In this document: positions 9,196-16,737 of the stretch, in pieces | How positions within the stretch are numbered: position 1 is the stretch's first letter | Layout: every line of letters begins with the position of its first letter | DNA from: Marinactinospora thermotolerans DSM 45154 | GTDB taxonomy: Bacteria > Actinomycetota > Actinomycetes > Streptosporangiales > Streptosporangiaceae | Length of the DNA stretch: 64,000 bases | Assembly (NCBI RefSeq): GCF_900167435.1 | Contig: NZ_FUWS01000007.1 | Coordinates: 101,522-165,521, forward strand | Reading direction: 5' to 3' | The notes under the pieces: model-generated | Database searches by the model: none | Seen by the model: only the letters and a program-made list of their open reading frames with translations | What the model was told of the DNA's origin: nothing | Program-made: the position numbers and the translations under genes

Positions 9196-10458
9196 ATGGA
9201 CGGCGGTGGGGAGATGCTGACGACGCCACGCCTCGCCCGGCTGGCGCGACTCCTGATCCAGATACGCACCATGCTCATCGCGGTGGCCCTGCTCCTGCTC
9301 CCCGACGAGCGGCTGTCTCCGGCCACCGTCGTGCTGATGGTGCTCTACGCCCTGTTGTCCCTGATGCTGGGGCGCTACTGGGAACGGTTCACCCCCTACT
9401 TGCTGCGGCACCCGCTGCTCATCACAGCGGACGTCTTCATCGCGGTGTCGATCCTCGCCGTGGACGGCCCCTCGGGGGCCTTCTTCATCGCCACCGTCCT
9501 GACCAGCACCGCCGCCGGTGTGCTGTTCGGCCCTCGCGGCATCGCCGCCGTCACCGCCTTCCAGATCCTCGGCTACACCGCCGCCCTGCTCTCCCACACC
9601 TCCCTCATCACCGCTCCCGGTACGGGCGAGCTTCTCCGTTTCCAGTTCCTCGTCGTCCACCCGCTGCTGTATCCGGTGGCCGGATACAGCGGATGGCGTC
9701 TGCGCCAGATCTTCACCGAACTCGCCCTGGAACAGGAACGCCGCAGAGCCGCGGAGCTGGCCGCCGCGGCGGCCGAGGAACGCGCCCGGTTGGCCCGCGA
9801 CATGCACGACTCGGTGGCCAAGACCCTGCGCGGCGCCGCCATGGCCGCGCAGGCCCTCCCCCTGTGGATGAAGAAGGACCCCGAACGCGCCGAGGCCGCC
9901 GCCGCGCAGGTGGTGGTCGCCGCGGAGACCGCCGCCCAGGAGGCGCGGAACCTCATCGCCGACCTCCGCGACGAAGCGGCCGGGATGCCCTTCACCGACG
10001 CGGTCGAAACGGTCCTCGACACGTGGTCCGGTCAGACCGGGATCGCCACCGACTTAAGCGTCCCCCGGTATCCCCCCTCCCTCCTGGTCACCGCGCGGCA
10101 CGAGGCACTGGCCGTCCTCCGGGAAGCCCTCACCAACATCGAGCGGCACGCGTGGGCGACTCTCGTCACCGTCGAATTGACCGTCCAGCACGCGGATCAC
10201 CGGGAGGGGACCTCCGACCCCGGATACCTGGTCATGCACGTCACCGACGACGGGAGGGGGTTCCAGGCCCCCATCCCCCACGAGCATGACGCCCCCTCCG
10301 GCCCTCCCGGGCACTACGGCCTGGTCGGCATGGTCGAACGCGCACGGCGCGCCTGCGGAGACCTGACCATCGAATCGACGCCGGGAAAGGGAACCCGGCT
10401 CACGCTCCGAGTCCCCTTGGCCTCCGCCACCCCCACCCCTGAGAGGACGGTGCGATGA
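9196..10458 (+). CDS. membrane sensor histidine kinase, NarL/DesK type
   Basis: 420 residues. Five or six hydrophobic segments occupy residues 20-165 as a membrane sensor domain without a recognised ligand motif. A HisKA_3 dimerisation helix carries the phospho-acceptor in ARDMHDS (His204). The HATPase domain shows TNIERHA, VTDDGRGF and GLVGMVERA. The gene starts five bases after tadC, and its stop overlaps the ATG of the response regulator by four bases. It is embedded in the Tad block and probably controls it. A TTA leucine codon lies at 10054, a rare codon in such DNA. The signal is unknown. Confidence 0.92.
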   Translation: MDGGGEMLTTPRLARLARLLIQIRTMLIAVALLLLPDERLSPATVVLMVLYALLSLMLGRYWERFTPYLLRHPLLITADVFIAVSILAVDGPSGAFFIATVLTSTAAGVLFGPRGIAAVTAFQILGYTAALLSHTSLITAPGTGELLRFQFLVVHPLLYPVAGYSGWRLRQIFTELALEQERRRAAELAAAAAEERARLARDMHDSVAKTLRGAAMAAQALPLWMKKDPERAEAAAAQVVVAAETAAQEARNLIADLRDEAAGMPFTDAVETVLDTWSGQTGIATDLSVPRYPPSLLVTARHEALAVLREALTNIERHAWATLVTVELTVQHADHREGTSDPGYLVMHVTDDGRGFQAPIPHEHDAPSGPPGHYGLVGMVERARRACGDLTIESTPGKGTRLTLRVPLASATPTPERTVR

Positions 10459-11192
10459 CCCCCTCCCCTCCCCCCATCACGGTTCTGGCCGTCGACGACA
10501 ACATCGTCGTGCGCGCGGGCCTGATCTCCCTTCTGGAGACGGCCGATGACCTCGTCGTCGTCGGAGAGGCCGGTGACGGCGCCGAAGCCATCCAGCGGGC
10601 GCGCGAGCTGCGCCCCGACGTCGCGCTGTTGGACGTGCGCATGCCCGTCCGCGACGGCGTCGACACGGTCGAGGAGCTCAGCGAACTGTGCCGGGTCATC
10701 ATGCTGACCCACACCGAGGACCCCGCGACCATCCACACCGCGTTACAACGAGGAGCCCGCGGATACCTGGTACACGGCCATTTCACCCTGCCGGAACTCA
10801 GCCGCGCCCTACGCGAGGTGGTTCGAGGGACGGGAAGCCCTCTCTCCCCCGTCGCCGCGACGGCCGTTCTCGACGCCATGCGCGCGGCCCCGGAATCCCG
10901 ATCGGAGCGACCCTCGGCGCAGGATCTGGGGTTGACCGAACGCGAGGCGCAGATCCTCGCCTGCGCCGCGCGCGGCCTCTCCAATTCCGCGATCGCCCAC
11001 GAGCTGTTCCTTTCCGAAAAGACGGTGAAGAACCACATCAACCGCATTTTCCGCAAGCTCCGAGTGGGGACACGAGCCGCGGCCATCGCCCGCTGGAACG
11101 GCCACCCCGTCCCAGAAGGGCATCTCCCCGGCGTCCCGGTGCCCACCACCGGTCCCAGAAGGAGCCGCTGGGGAACGGGGTCCCGGCCGTGA
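10455..11192 (+). CDS. NarL/LuxR-type response regulator
   Basis: 245 residues. The receiver domain (residues 7-125) has the acidic pair Asp14/Asp15, phospho-acceptor Asp60 (ALLDVRMP) and Thr85. The conserved switch lysine of the GARGYLLK motif is His107 here (GARGYLVH). The LuxR helix-turn-helix domain (about 155-215) shows LTEREAQIL and SEKTVKNHINRIFRKL. A poorly conserved tail of about 25 residues follows. It is coupled to the kinase by an ATGA overlap. A TTA codon is present at 10743. It probably binds promoters in this block, perhaps that of flp, which starts a new transcription unit 109 bases downstream. Confidence 0.92.
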   Translation: MTPSPPPITVLAVDDNIVVRAGLISLLETADDLVVVGEAGDGAEAIQRARELRPDVALLDVRMPVRDGVDTVEELSELCRVIMLTHTEDPATIHTALQRGARGYLVHGHFTLPELSRALREVVRGTGSPLSPVAATAVLDAMRAAPESRSERPSAQDLGLTEREAQILACAARGLSNSAIAHELFLSEKTVKNHINRIFRKLRVGTRAAAIARWNGHPVPEGHLPGVPVPTTGPRRSRWGTGSRP

Positions 11193-11301
11193 CCGATTGG
11201 GCCTCGGGGCCCTATGCGCCCGACGTGTTCTTCTCTAGATTGTTCTCCATCGCGAAGACAGGAAGACGGAACGGCTTCCAGCCCCTCACAGGAGTGTTGA
11301 A

Positions 11302-11526
11302 ATGCAGAACCCGCTGGTCTCGGCCTACGTGAAGGCCCGTACCGCCCTGGCCAACCGAACGCACGCCCTACGCGCCCACGGCGACGAGGGAGCCGGCTTC
11401 GTCGAGTACGCGGCGATCATCGTCCTCGTCGCAGCGATCGCCGGCGTGGTACTGGGGACCGACATTGGAAGTCAGATCATGACCGGAATCACGGGAAAGA
11501 TCACTGAAATTCTAAGCGGAACCTGA
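11302..11526 (+). CDS. flp: Flp-type major pilin
   Basis: 74 residues. A 30-residue leader ends in GDEG; cleavage after Gly30 would leave AGFVEYAAII with Glu at +5 and Tyr at +6, the type IVb (Flp) pilin hallmark. One hydrophobic helix follows, and a short C-terminal tail (to residue 74) completes a mature pilin of about 44 residues. The ribosome site AGGAG is at 11290. The 30-residue leader is long for Flp. A hairpin follows the gene before the next reading frame. A prepilin peptidase is required but is not encoded in this window. Confidence 0.92.
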   Translation: MQNPLVSAYVKARTALANRTHALRAHGDEGAGFVEYAAIIVLVAAIAGVVLGTDIGSQIMTGITGKITEILSGT

Positions 11527-11532
11527 TCGTCT

Positions 11533-11557
11533 TCTCGGTTCCCACCTTACACCGAGA
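11533..11557 (+). terminator. hairpin between flp and the TadG-like gene
   Basis: A 7-bp stem (TCTCGGT 11533-11539 with ACCGAGA 11551-11557) with an 11-base loop lies six bases after the flp stop. There is no U-tract, so it may be a partial terminator or mRNA stabiliser that lets pilin outnumber downstream products. Confidence 0.45.
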
Positions 11558-11568
11558 GATGTTCCGAA

Positions 11569-12276
11569 ATGAAACTCTCACCAAGGCTCTCATCAGCCGA
11601 CGAGCAGGGACAGGCTAGCCTGTTCCTGCTCGTCGGCTTGACCCTGTCACTTCTCGCCCTTTCCCTTCTTTACGTCAGGCTAGGTAACGCAAATGATTTA
11701 CGCTCCCAGGCACAGTCTGCAGCTGATGCTGCCGCCCTGGCAGCTGTAGGAGCCATCCGAGACGAAGTTGCCCGCGATCTAGCCGAGCACAGAATTGTTT
11801 TCCACTCACTTCACAAACCAGCAGCCGCCCGTACCGCAGCCGAAAAATACGCTCGCGCCAATGGCGCAATATTAAGCGAAATTCGAGCAAGTGACAATAA
11901 CAACGGACAGACAGGGAACATCATACGAGTAGAGATTAGAGGAGCAAACTGCCAACGAGAACTAGAGGATGATCGAAGCCGACATTGGTCGGAGATCCTT
12001 TGCACAGGGGAGGAGGATGAAGATACCCCCGTCAACATAGGAAACGCGGCAGCCGTTGCCGAGATCGTAATGCCTAACTGCAATTACACCTTCGGGGAAG
12101 AATATCAGATAATTGGCGTAAATTGTGACGGAACCCCTATTTCTTACGGAGACTTTACCTCAGCCCAACAGGCCATCACCACTCGATTGACCGACAGAGA
12201 AGGGCGATGGCTATATCGTCCACTCGAGTCAATCAATGAAGATGATGAAGAAATCGAAGAAGAGCGCGTCCTGTAA
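11569..12276 (+). CDS. TadG-like / Rv3654c-type exported pilus-locus protein
   Basis: 235 residues. After DEQG comes QASLFLLVGLTLSLLALSLL, a prepilin-like junction lacking the usual Glu, and then LRSQAQSAADAAALAAVGA, the TadG/TadE-like pattern just after the membrane helix. The remainder is polar with four cysteines and is probably outside the cell. The DNA is clearly AT-richer than the upstream tad genes and uses TTA (11698, 11872) and ATA codons. No strong ribosome site precedes the ATG. The role is inferred from position and N-terminal pattern. Confidence 0.75.
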   Translation: MKLSPRLSSADEQGQASLFLLVGLTLSLLALSLLYVRLGNANDLRSQAQSAADAAALAAVGAIRDEVARDLAEHRIVFHSLHKPAAARTAAEKYARANGAILSEIRASDNNNGQTGNIIRVEIRGANCQRELEDDRSRHWSEILCTGEEDEDTPVNIGNAAAVAEIVMPNCNYTFGEEYQIIGVNCDGTPISYGDFTSAQQAITTRLTDREGRWLYRPLESINEDDEEIEEERVL

Positions 12277-12310
12277 AATTCCCCTCCCAGAAGGTGACGA
12301 CTTAGCGAAA

Positions 12311-13369
12311 ATGGATCCCAACCCGCTCTCCTCTCGCTCAGCACTCCTATGCATTCCGATCATTGCAGTTACACTATTAACCACTTCCTGCGTAGGTCAG
12401 CCAGATAGTGATCCTTCTACCGCATCCACCAGTAACGCAGATTCCGAAGAGCAAGGAGCCCCTCCCGGCCCGACCGAGAGCGACAGAAATAATAATCCTA
12501 TTGCGACCTCGCTTTCCAGTGCAACCCCACAAGGAAAAGACATCCAACTCGACATCTTTTCATTAGAGAGGCACAGCAAAGAAGTCCTAGTTCTAAATAT
12601 GAGAATCACCAACAAGGGAGATGAAGCTGCGCAGGTCCTCTACACACTCTCGGAGCTTGGCGGGGAAGCTGCATCTCCAGATGGGGTTTCACTCATAGAC
12701 ATGAGAGAAAACAAACGTTATATGCCCCTAAAGTTGACCGACGGAAAAACCTGTCATTGCTCAAACTGGAGCGGAGAAGAAAATCTAGCGCCCGGCGCAA
12801 GCATCAACCTATGGGCAGCTTTCCCCTCTCCACCCGGGGATGTCAAGGAAGTTGCGGTAGCCACTCCAGTGACTCCCGATTTTCTAGATATTCCAATAAC
12901 CGATGCAATCTCCCCGAACCCAGAGATATCCGATGCCCCTGTCTCCGAAGCTAGGATCCTGGACCTAAGAACCTTTCAGGACGACACCAGCAATGGCACT
13001 TCCCGCTCCGAATCGGGCGACGAAACAACCCTCATACTGTCTTCAGACGTACTATTCAATATAAACGAATCGGAGCTCACTAGCAAGGCAAACGAGACCC
13101 TCGCGAAAGTAGCCGGGGAGATCGACTCCTCCTCCACCGAAAACGTGAAAATTGACGGATACACCGATAACACTGGCAGCGATTCCATCAATAATCCACT
13201 TTCAGAAGAACGAGCCAGGGCAGTAGAAGCCCGACTAAAAGAACTCGTCTCGCGCGAAGGCCTCACATACACAGTTTCCGGACACGGCTCTAATGACCCA
13301 ATCGGAGACAACCAAACAGAAGAGGGACGAGAGAAGAACCGTCGCGTAACCGTAACTTTTTCCAAATAA
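12311..13369 (+). CDS. lipoprotein with OmpA-type peptidoglycan-binding domain
   Basis: 352 residues from the ATG at 12311; an in-frame ATG at 12236 would overlap the previous gene and lacks a ribosome site. The signal peptide ends in LLTTSC, a lipobox with Cys about residue 28. A Ser/Glu-rich linker is followed by a domain (about 75-210) with GVSLID and a C-x-C motif (TCHCS) that recurs in the next gene. The C-terminal 110 residues form an OmpA-like domain (GYTDNTGSD, LSEERARAVEARL, NRRVTVTF) expected to bind peptidoglycan. It could anchor the pilus to the wall. Base composition is AT-rich (27 of 60 GC in one line counted), with TTA at 12377. Confidence 0.8.
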   Translation: MDPNPLSSRSALLCIPIIAVTLLTTSCVGQPDSDPSTASTSNADSEEQGAPPGPTESDRNNNPIATSLSSATPQGKDIQLDIFSLERHSKEVLVLNMRITNKGDEAAQVLYTLSELGGEAASPDGVSLIDMRENKRYMPLKLTDGKTCHCSNWSGEENLAPGASINLWAAFPSPPGDVKEVAVATPVTPDFLDIPITDAISPNPEISDAPVSEARILDLRTFQDDTSNGTSRSESGDETTLILSSDVLFNINESELTSKANETLAKVAGEIDSSSTENVKIDGYTDNTGSDSINNPLSEERARAVEARLKELVSREGLTYTVSGHGSNDPIGDNQTEEGREKNRRVTVTFSK

Positions 13370-13377
13370 GGGGATTC

Positions 13378-13947
13378 ATGTACCCTAAAATTTCCTATAG
13401 AGTCATCTCTCTAGCAATCACTTTCACCTTAACTCTATCTTTTTCCACATCCATGTCACTCGCAGACAGAGAGGGAGGTTCTACACAAGAAGAGCCGGGA
13501 ATCGCACCGGGAGATTCTCTTCCAAAACTATCCACAGGGAGCGCCAGCAGAACAGAATGGAGAGGAGCAACTGTAGAGATAAACGAGATCAAGAGATCTT
13601 CGACAGGGAGTTACGCTTCACTCACCTGGACCCTAATAAATGAAAGTGACTCCACTATAAATTTGGGGGAAATGAGGAATAGAACCTACTACTACAAAGG
13701 ATCACATGATGGTAGCGGAGTTGTATTAATCGACGAAGAGAATTCCCTCCGACACAATCCATTTATAGACTCTCAGGGAAAATGTCTTTGCGCCGGTTCC
13801 GAGCATGCTCCTTTGAAGTTCGAACTGCTCACCGAGCCTGGTGAATCAACGACCTACTGGGCCTCTTACCAGCTTTCCGAGGACACCGAGACCGTGACCG
13901 TCGAGATTCCAGGTTTTCTTCCCATCAAGGATGTACCGGTCGGCTGA
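13378..13947 (+). CDS. secreted protein sharing a domain with the OmpA lipoprotein
   Basis: 189 residues with a classical signal peptide (basic start, hydrophobic residues about 8-26, cleavage probably after SMSLA). The mature part aligns by eye with the middle domain of the preceding lipoprotein: GVVLID against GVSLID, a C-x-C (KCLCA against TCHCS), EPGESTTYWASY against APGASINLWAAF, and a closing LPIKDVPV against LDIPI. It lacks the OmpA domain. AAGGGG lies five bases before the ATG. It belongs to the AT-rich islet and has TTA at 13726. The function is unknown; a partner or duplicate of the lipoprotein domain is likely. Confidence 0.75.
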   Translation: MYPKISYRVISLAITFTLTLSFSTSMSLADREGGSTQEEPGIAPGDSLPKLSTGSASRTEWRGATVEINEIKRSSTGSYASLTWTLINESDSTINLGEMRNRTYYYKGSHDGSGVVLIDEENSLRHNPFIDSQGKCLCAGSEHAPLKFELLTEPGESTTYWASYQLSEDTETVTVEIPGFLPIKDVPVG

Positions 13948-13977
13948 CCACGTCCCCCTGACCTTAAGGAGCCTTCG

Positions 13978-14628
13978 GTGGCGAGATTCGGTGTCCGCTT
14001 CTCTCCGGAAAAACCGCGTGACGACCGCGGTGCGTACTTCGTCGAGACAGGGGTCCTGGTCACCCTCGCCGCCGGGATCATCATCAGCGTGGCGCAGTCC
14101 CCCATCGGCGATCAGTTCCACGACAGTGTCCGCGAGATGGTGTGCCTGGTCGAGGGGCCCGAGTGCGGGGGCGAGACCTGGACCGAGCACGACCGTCCCG
14201 AAGAGCCGGACATCTACCAGTACTCTCCCGCCACGGTCTGGAACGGCGAGATCAAAGGGGAGGGGGACGCCCGCGTCGCCATCCAGTTCGCCTTGTCGCA
14301 GCAGGGTGACCCCTATGTCTGGGGCGGGACCGGACCGGACGGCTGGGACTGTTCGGGCCTCCTGCAGGCCGCTTGGCGCGCGGCCGGCGTCGAGATCCCC
14401 CGCACCACCTGGCCTCAGCACGCCGCCCTCCCCCCGGTCTCCATGGCCGATCTACAACCGGGGGACCTGATCTTCTTCCAGACGATTCCCGGCCCGCCCC
14501 CCACCCACGTCGGGATGTACATCGGCGACGGAATGATGGTGCACGCGGGCAACCCGGTACAGGTGGTCCCGTTCAACGACTACTGGAAGTCCCGTTGGGT
14601 CGGCGCGGGACGGGTGCCCCAGAAGTGA
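13978..14628 (+). CDS. prepilin-headed NlpC/P60 peptidoglycan hydrolase
   Basis: 216 residues from a GTG with AAGGAG six bases upstream. The head resembles Flp pilin: DDRG followed by AYFVE (Gly18, Glu23 at +5), a hydrophobic helix (24-40) and a C-x6-C (Cys56, Cys63). After a linker, residues 95-215 form an NlpC/P60 domain with Cys125 (GWDCSGLLQ), His177 (THVGMYIG) and His189 (MVHAGN), so the catalytic residues are present. Such enzymes cleave peptide bonds in cell-wall stem peptides. GC content returns to normal here. The same head module occurs in the gene at 15364. Placement implies export or anchoring through the Tad pathway rather than Sec. Confidence 0.85.
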   Translation: MARFGVRFSPEKPRDDRGAYFVETGVLVTLAAGIIISVAQSPIGDQFHDSVREMVCLVEGPECGGETWTEHDRPEEPDIYQYSPATVWNGEIKGEGDARVAIQFALSQQGDPYVWGGTGPDGWDCSGLLQAAWRAAGVEIPRTTWPQHAALPPVSMADLQPGDLIFFQTIPGPPPTHVGMYIGDGMMVHAGNPVQVVPFNDYWKSRWVGAGRVPQK

Positions 14629-14633
14629 GCCCC

Positions 14634-14723
14634 CGTATCGGCCGGGACAGGGTCTTCTCCCTCACTCCAGCGGCCCAGACCGTGGTGACCGTGGCCTGAG
14701 GAAGCCCCTGCCCGGCCGATACG
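14634..14723. repeat. 13-bp perfect inverted repeat with 64-base spacer
   Basis: CGTATCGGCCGGG at 14634-14646 is repeated in reverse complement at 14711-14723, starting six bases after the NlpC/P60 stop. The arms are flanked by further complementary C/G runs. It could form a long-range RNA stem or be a protein site; it is too widely spaced to be a simple terminator. Confidence 0.6.
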
Positions 14724-15363
14724 CCCCGGCCGCCTTCTCCGCCGAGCGCCCACCCGGCGCTGCCAGGCCGTGCCCGGGACGGTGAGCGAAGGCAGACCGT
14801 GGGCACGGCGTCCGCGGCCGCAACGTTCGAGTAGCTGTGCGGTCCGGCGCCCTCCTCGGCGGGGACGCCCCGTCTCCGCGCTCAGGACCCCATGCCGCAG
14901 TGCCCACGGGCAGCGGCCTCCCAGTGGGAACGTGGGACAAGATCGAGGGGACGTTCCGCGACGGCCCGGACCTGCTCATGGCGACCGGAGACCGCCCCGG
15001 ACAGCACCCGGCCCTGGCCCGGCGGCCCAGGCACCGAGACTGCGGCGTCGGGCGAACCGGTGGGCCGCGACCAGAACGGCGGGAGCGGGACGAAGCGATC
15101 GCGGTCGACGGACATCCCCACGTCGCGACCACCGCACCGCGCCCGCGCTCGGCCGGCGCCCCCAACGGCCGGCGCCGCCGGTCGACCCCCGCCGTTCCAC
15201 CCGGCTCCGACCGCAGCGTCCCAGACACCCTTTCTAGGGTCCTTGGACCTATTTCGCGGCGGTTGCGATTGATCCCGCGGACTCTCGTCCGCACGACGCC
15301 TCCTTCCTAGGATCACGCTGATCCCGCAATGCTCCACCGCGCCCACTCCGGTCTGGGGTTCCC
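14724..15363. other. 640-base gap without a recognisable gene
   Basis: Open frames here are Arg/Pro-rich and resemble nothing I know, so I regard the stretch as non-coding. TAGGAT at 15308-15313, 50 bases before the gene at 15364, could be a -10 element, but no -35 sits at a normal distance. Start and end are the limits of the adjoining features. Confidence 0.5.
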
Positions 15364-16737
15364 ATGTCCCCTTCGCCCCCCTCCCCCTTTTTTCCCCTGC
15401 GGCCACGCGACCGTTCCGACCGAGGCGGTGGTCTCCTCGAATACGCCGCCCTGGTCGGACTGGCCGCCGCCGTACTGGCGGTACTGGTGATCGGTCTCCC
15501 CCGGACCTCGTTGCCGGAACGGATCGAGCAGGTCATCTGCGCGATCTTCGGGAGTGACTGCGACGTCCCGCCACCGGTGGCGGAGGAGGACTACGAGCCC
15601 GCGCAGTGCCTGGTCTCGCAGGAGCACGAGGTGTCCGGCATGAGCTTCACCGTGGTGGTGACCTTCGGCGAGGAGGTCTCCTACCTGACCAAGCACTACT
15701 CCGACGGCCGGACCCACCTGACCGTCGTGGACACCGCGAAGCTGGAGGCCTCGCTCGGGCTGGGAGCCGGGGTGGGGGTGGGCAGGGCGCTGGAGCTGGG
15801 CGGCGACGTCTCCCTCACCGGGGCGCTGTCGGTCGCCAACGGCAGCACCTGGGTCTTCGACTCCGCGGAGGAGGCCACGGCGTTTCGCGACCTGATCGAC
15901 GAGCACGAGCTGTACGAGTATCAGCTCCAGCACAACCCGATCGGCACCTGGCTGTTCGGGGACGAGCCCGATCCGATCCGCGATCCCGACATCACGCGGG
16001 TGTCGGGCAGGGCCGAACTCGAGGCGTCGGCGTCGCTCGGCGGCGGACTCGGCAGCGGTCCCGGGGACGGCGGCGGGCGGTCCGATTCGCCCACGGCGGA
16101 GGAGAGACCGGAGTGGAGTGTCTCCCCGCGTCTACGGGCCGAGGGCGCGGTCGGGGTCACCAGCGTGCTCAGCAGGGAGACCGACGGCCGTGACGGTTCC
16201 ACCAGCACGGTCTACGAGCTGGGCGGGACGGCCTCGATCGGCGCGGACTGGGTCGTCGGCGACTGGACGCAAAGCCCGGGAACCAGTGGTTCGCTCAGCA
16301 TCAAGGAGAACGCGCGGGGCGAGATCGTCTCGATCGCGCTGACCCGCACGACACGGGGTGCCGACGGCCCCGAAGTCGTCACGACCGAGCTGGATGTCGA
16401 GGACGCGGAGGAGCGGGCGATCGTCGAGGAGTGGCTCGGCGTGTTCTGGGACGACCAGGTGCTCCCGTTGACCTGGGACGACATGGCACCGACGGAGCTG
16501 GTGTCCGACCCGAGTCCCATGGACCGCCTGCTGTTCGAGGAGGGGCGCACCAGCAGCGTCTCCTACGGTGAGACGAGCGACGTCCAGAAGGTGGGGGTCA
16601 GCGGCAAGCTGGGGGTGGCCCTGGGGATCGGGGCGACCTGGGGAGATGAGAGGCTCGACGTCACCGAGGCCCGCTACCTCGGCGCCCCCGACGGGACCAG
16701 CCGCGACTATGTTGCCTGGGAGGGATGTTCCCGATGA
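15364..16737 (+). CDS. prepilin-headed large exported protein of unknown function
   Basis: 457 residues. The head is Flp-like: SDRG (Gly21), GGLLEY with Glu26 at +5, a hydrophobic helix to about 45, then C-x6-C (Cys59, Cys66), as in the NlpC/P60 protein. The remaining 390 residues contain no known domain. They alternate polar and small or hydrophobic residues in Gly-rich stretches (LGLGAGVGVGRAL, GKLGVALGIGATW), suggesting long beta strands, with a Gly/Ser linker near 225-240. Further cysteines are near 79 and at the C terminus (Cys455). The stop overlaps the ATG of the lipoprotein gene. It may be a pilus-tip, adhesin or surface-layer type cargo; that is inference. Confidence 0.78.
   Translation: MSPSPPSPFFPLRPRDRSDRGGGLLEYAALVGLAAAVLAVLVIGLPRTSLPERIEQVICAIFGSDCDVPPPVAEEDYEPAQCLVSQEHEVSGMSFTVVVTFGEEVSYLTKHYSDGRTHLTVVDTAKLEASLGLGAGVGVGRALELGGDVSLTGALSVANGSTWVFDSAEEATAFRDLIDEHELYEYQLQHNPIGTWLFGDEPDPIRDPDITRVSGRAELEASASLGGGLGSGPGDGGGRSDSPTAEERPEWSVSPRLRAEGAVGVTSVLSRETDGRDGSTSTVYELGGTASIGADWVVGDWTQSPGTSGSLSIKENARGEIVSIALTRTTRGADGPEVVTTELDVEDAEERAIVEEWLGVFWDDQVLPLTWDDMAPTELVSDPSPMDRLLFEEGRTSSVSYGETSDVQKVGVSGKLGVALGIGATWGDERLDVTEARYLGAPDGTSRDYVAWEGCSR

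Noticed and set aside
12236-12310. Upstream ATG for the OmpA lipoprotein
   Set aside because: It would overlap the TadG-like gene, lacks a ribosome site and would bury the signal peptide behind 25 polar residues.
14837-15310. A 157-codon frame in the gap between the two prepilin-headed genes
   Set aside because: Composition and start context are those of random GC-rich DNA; several equally long frames overlap it on both strands.
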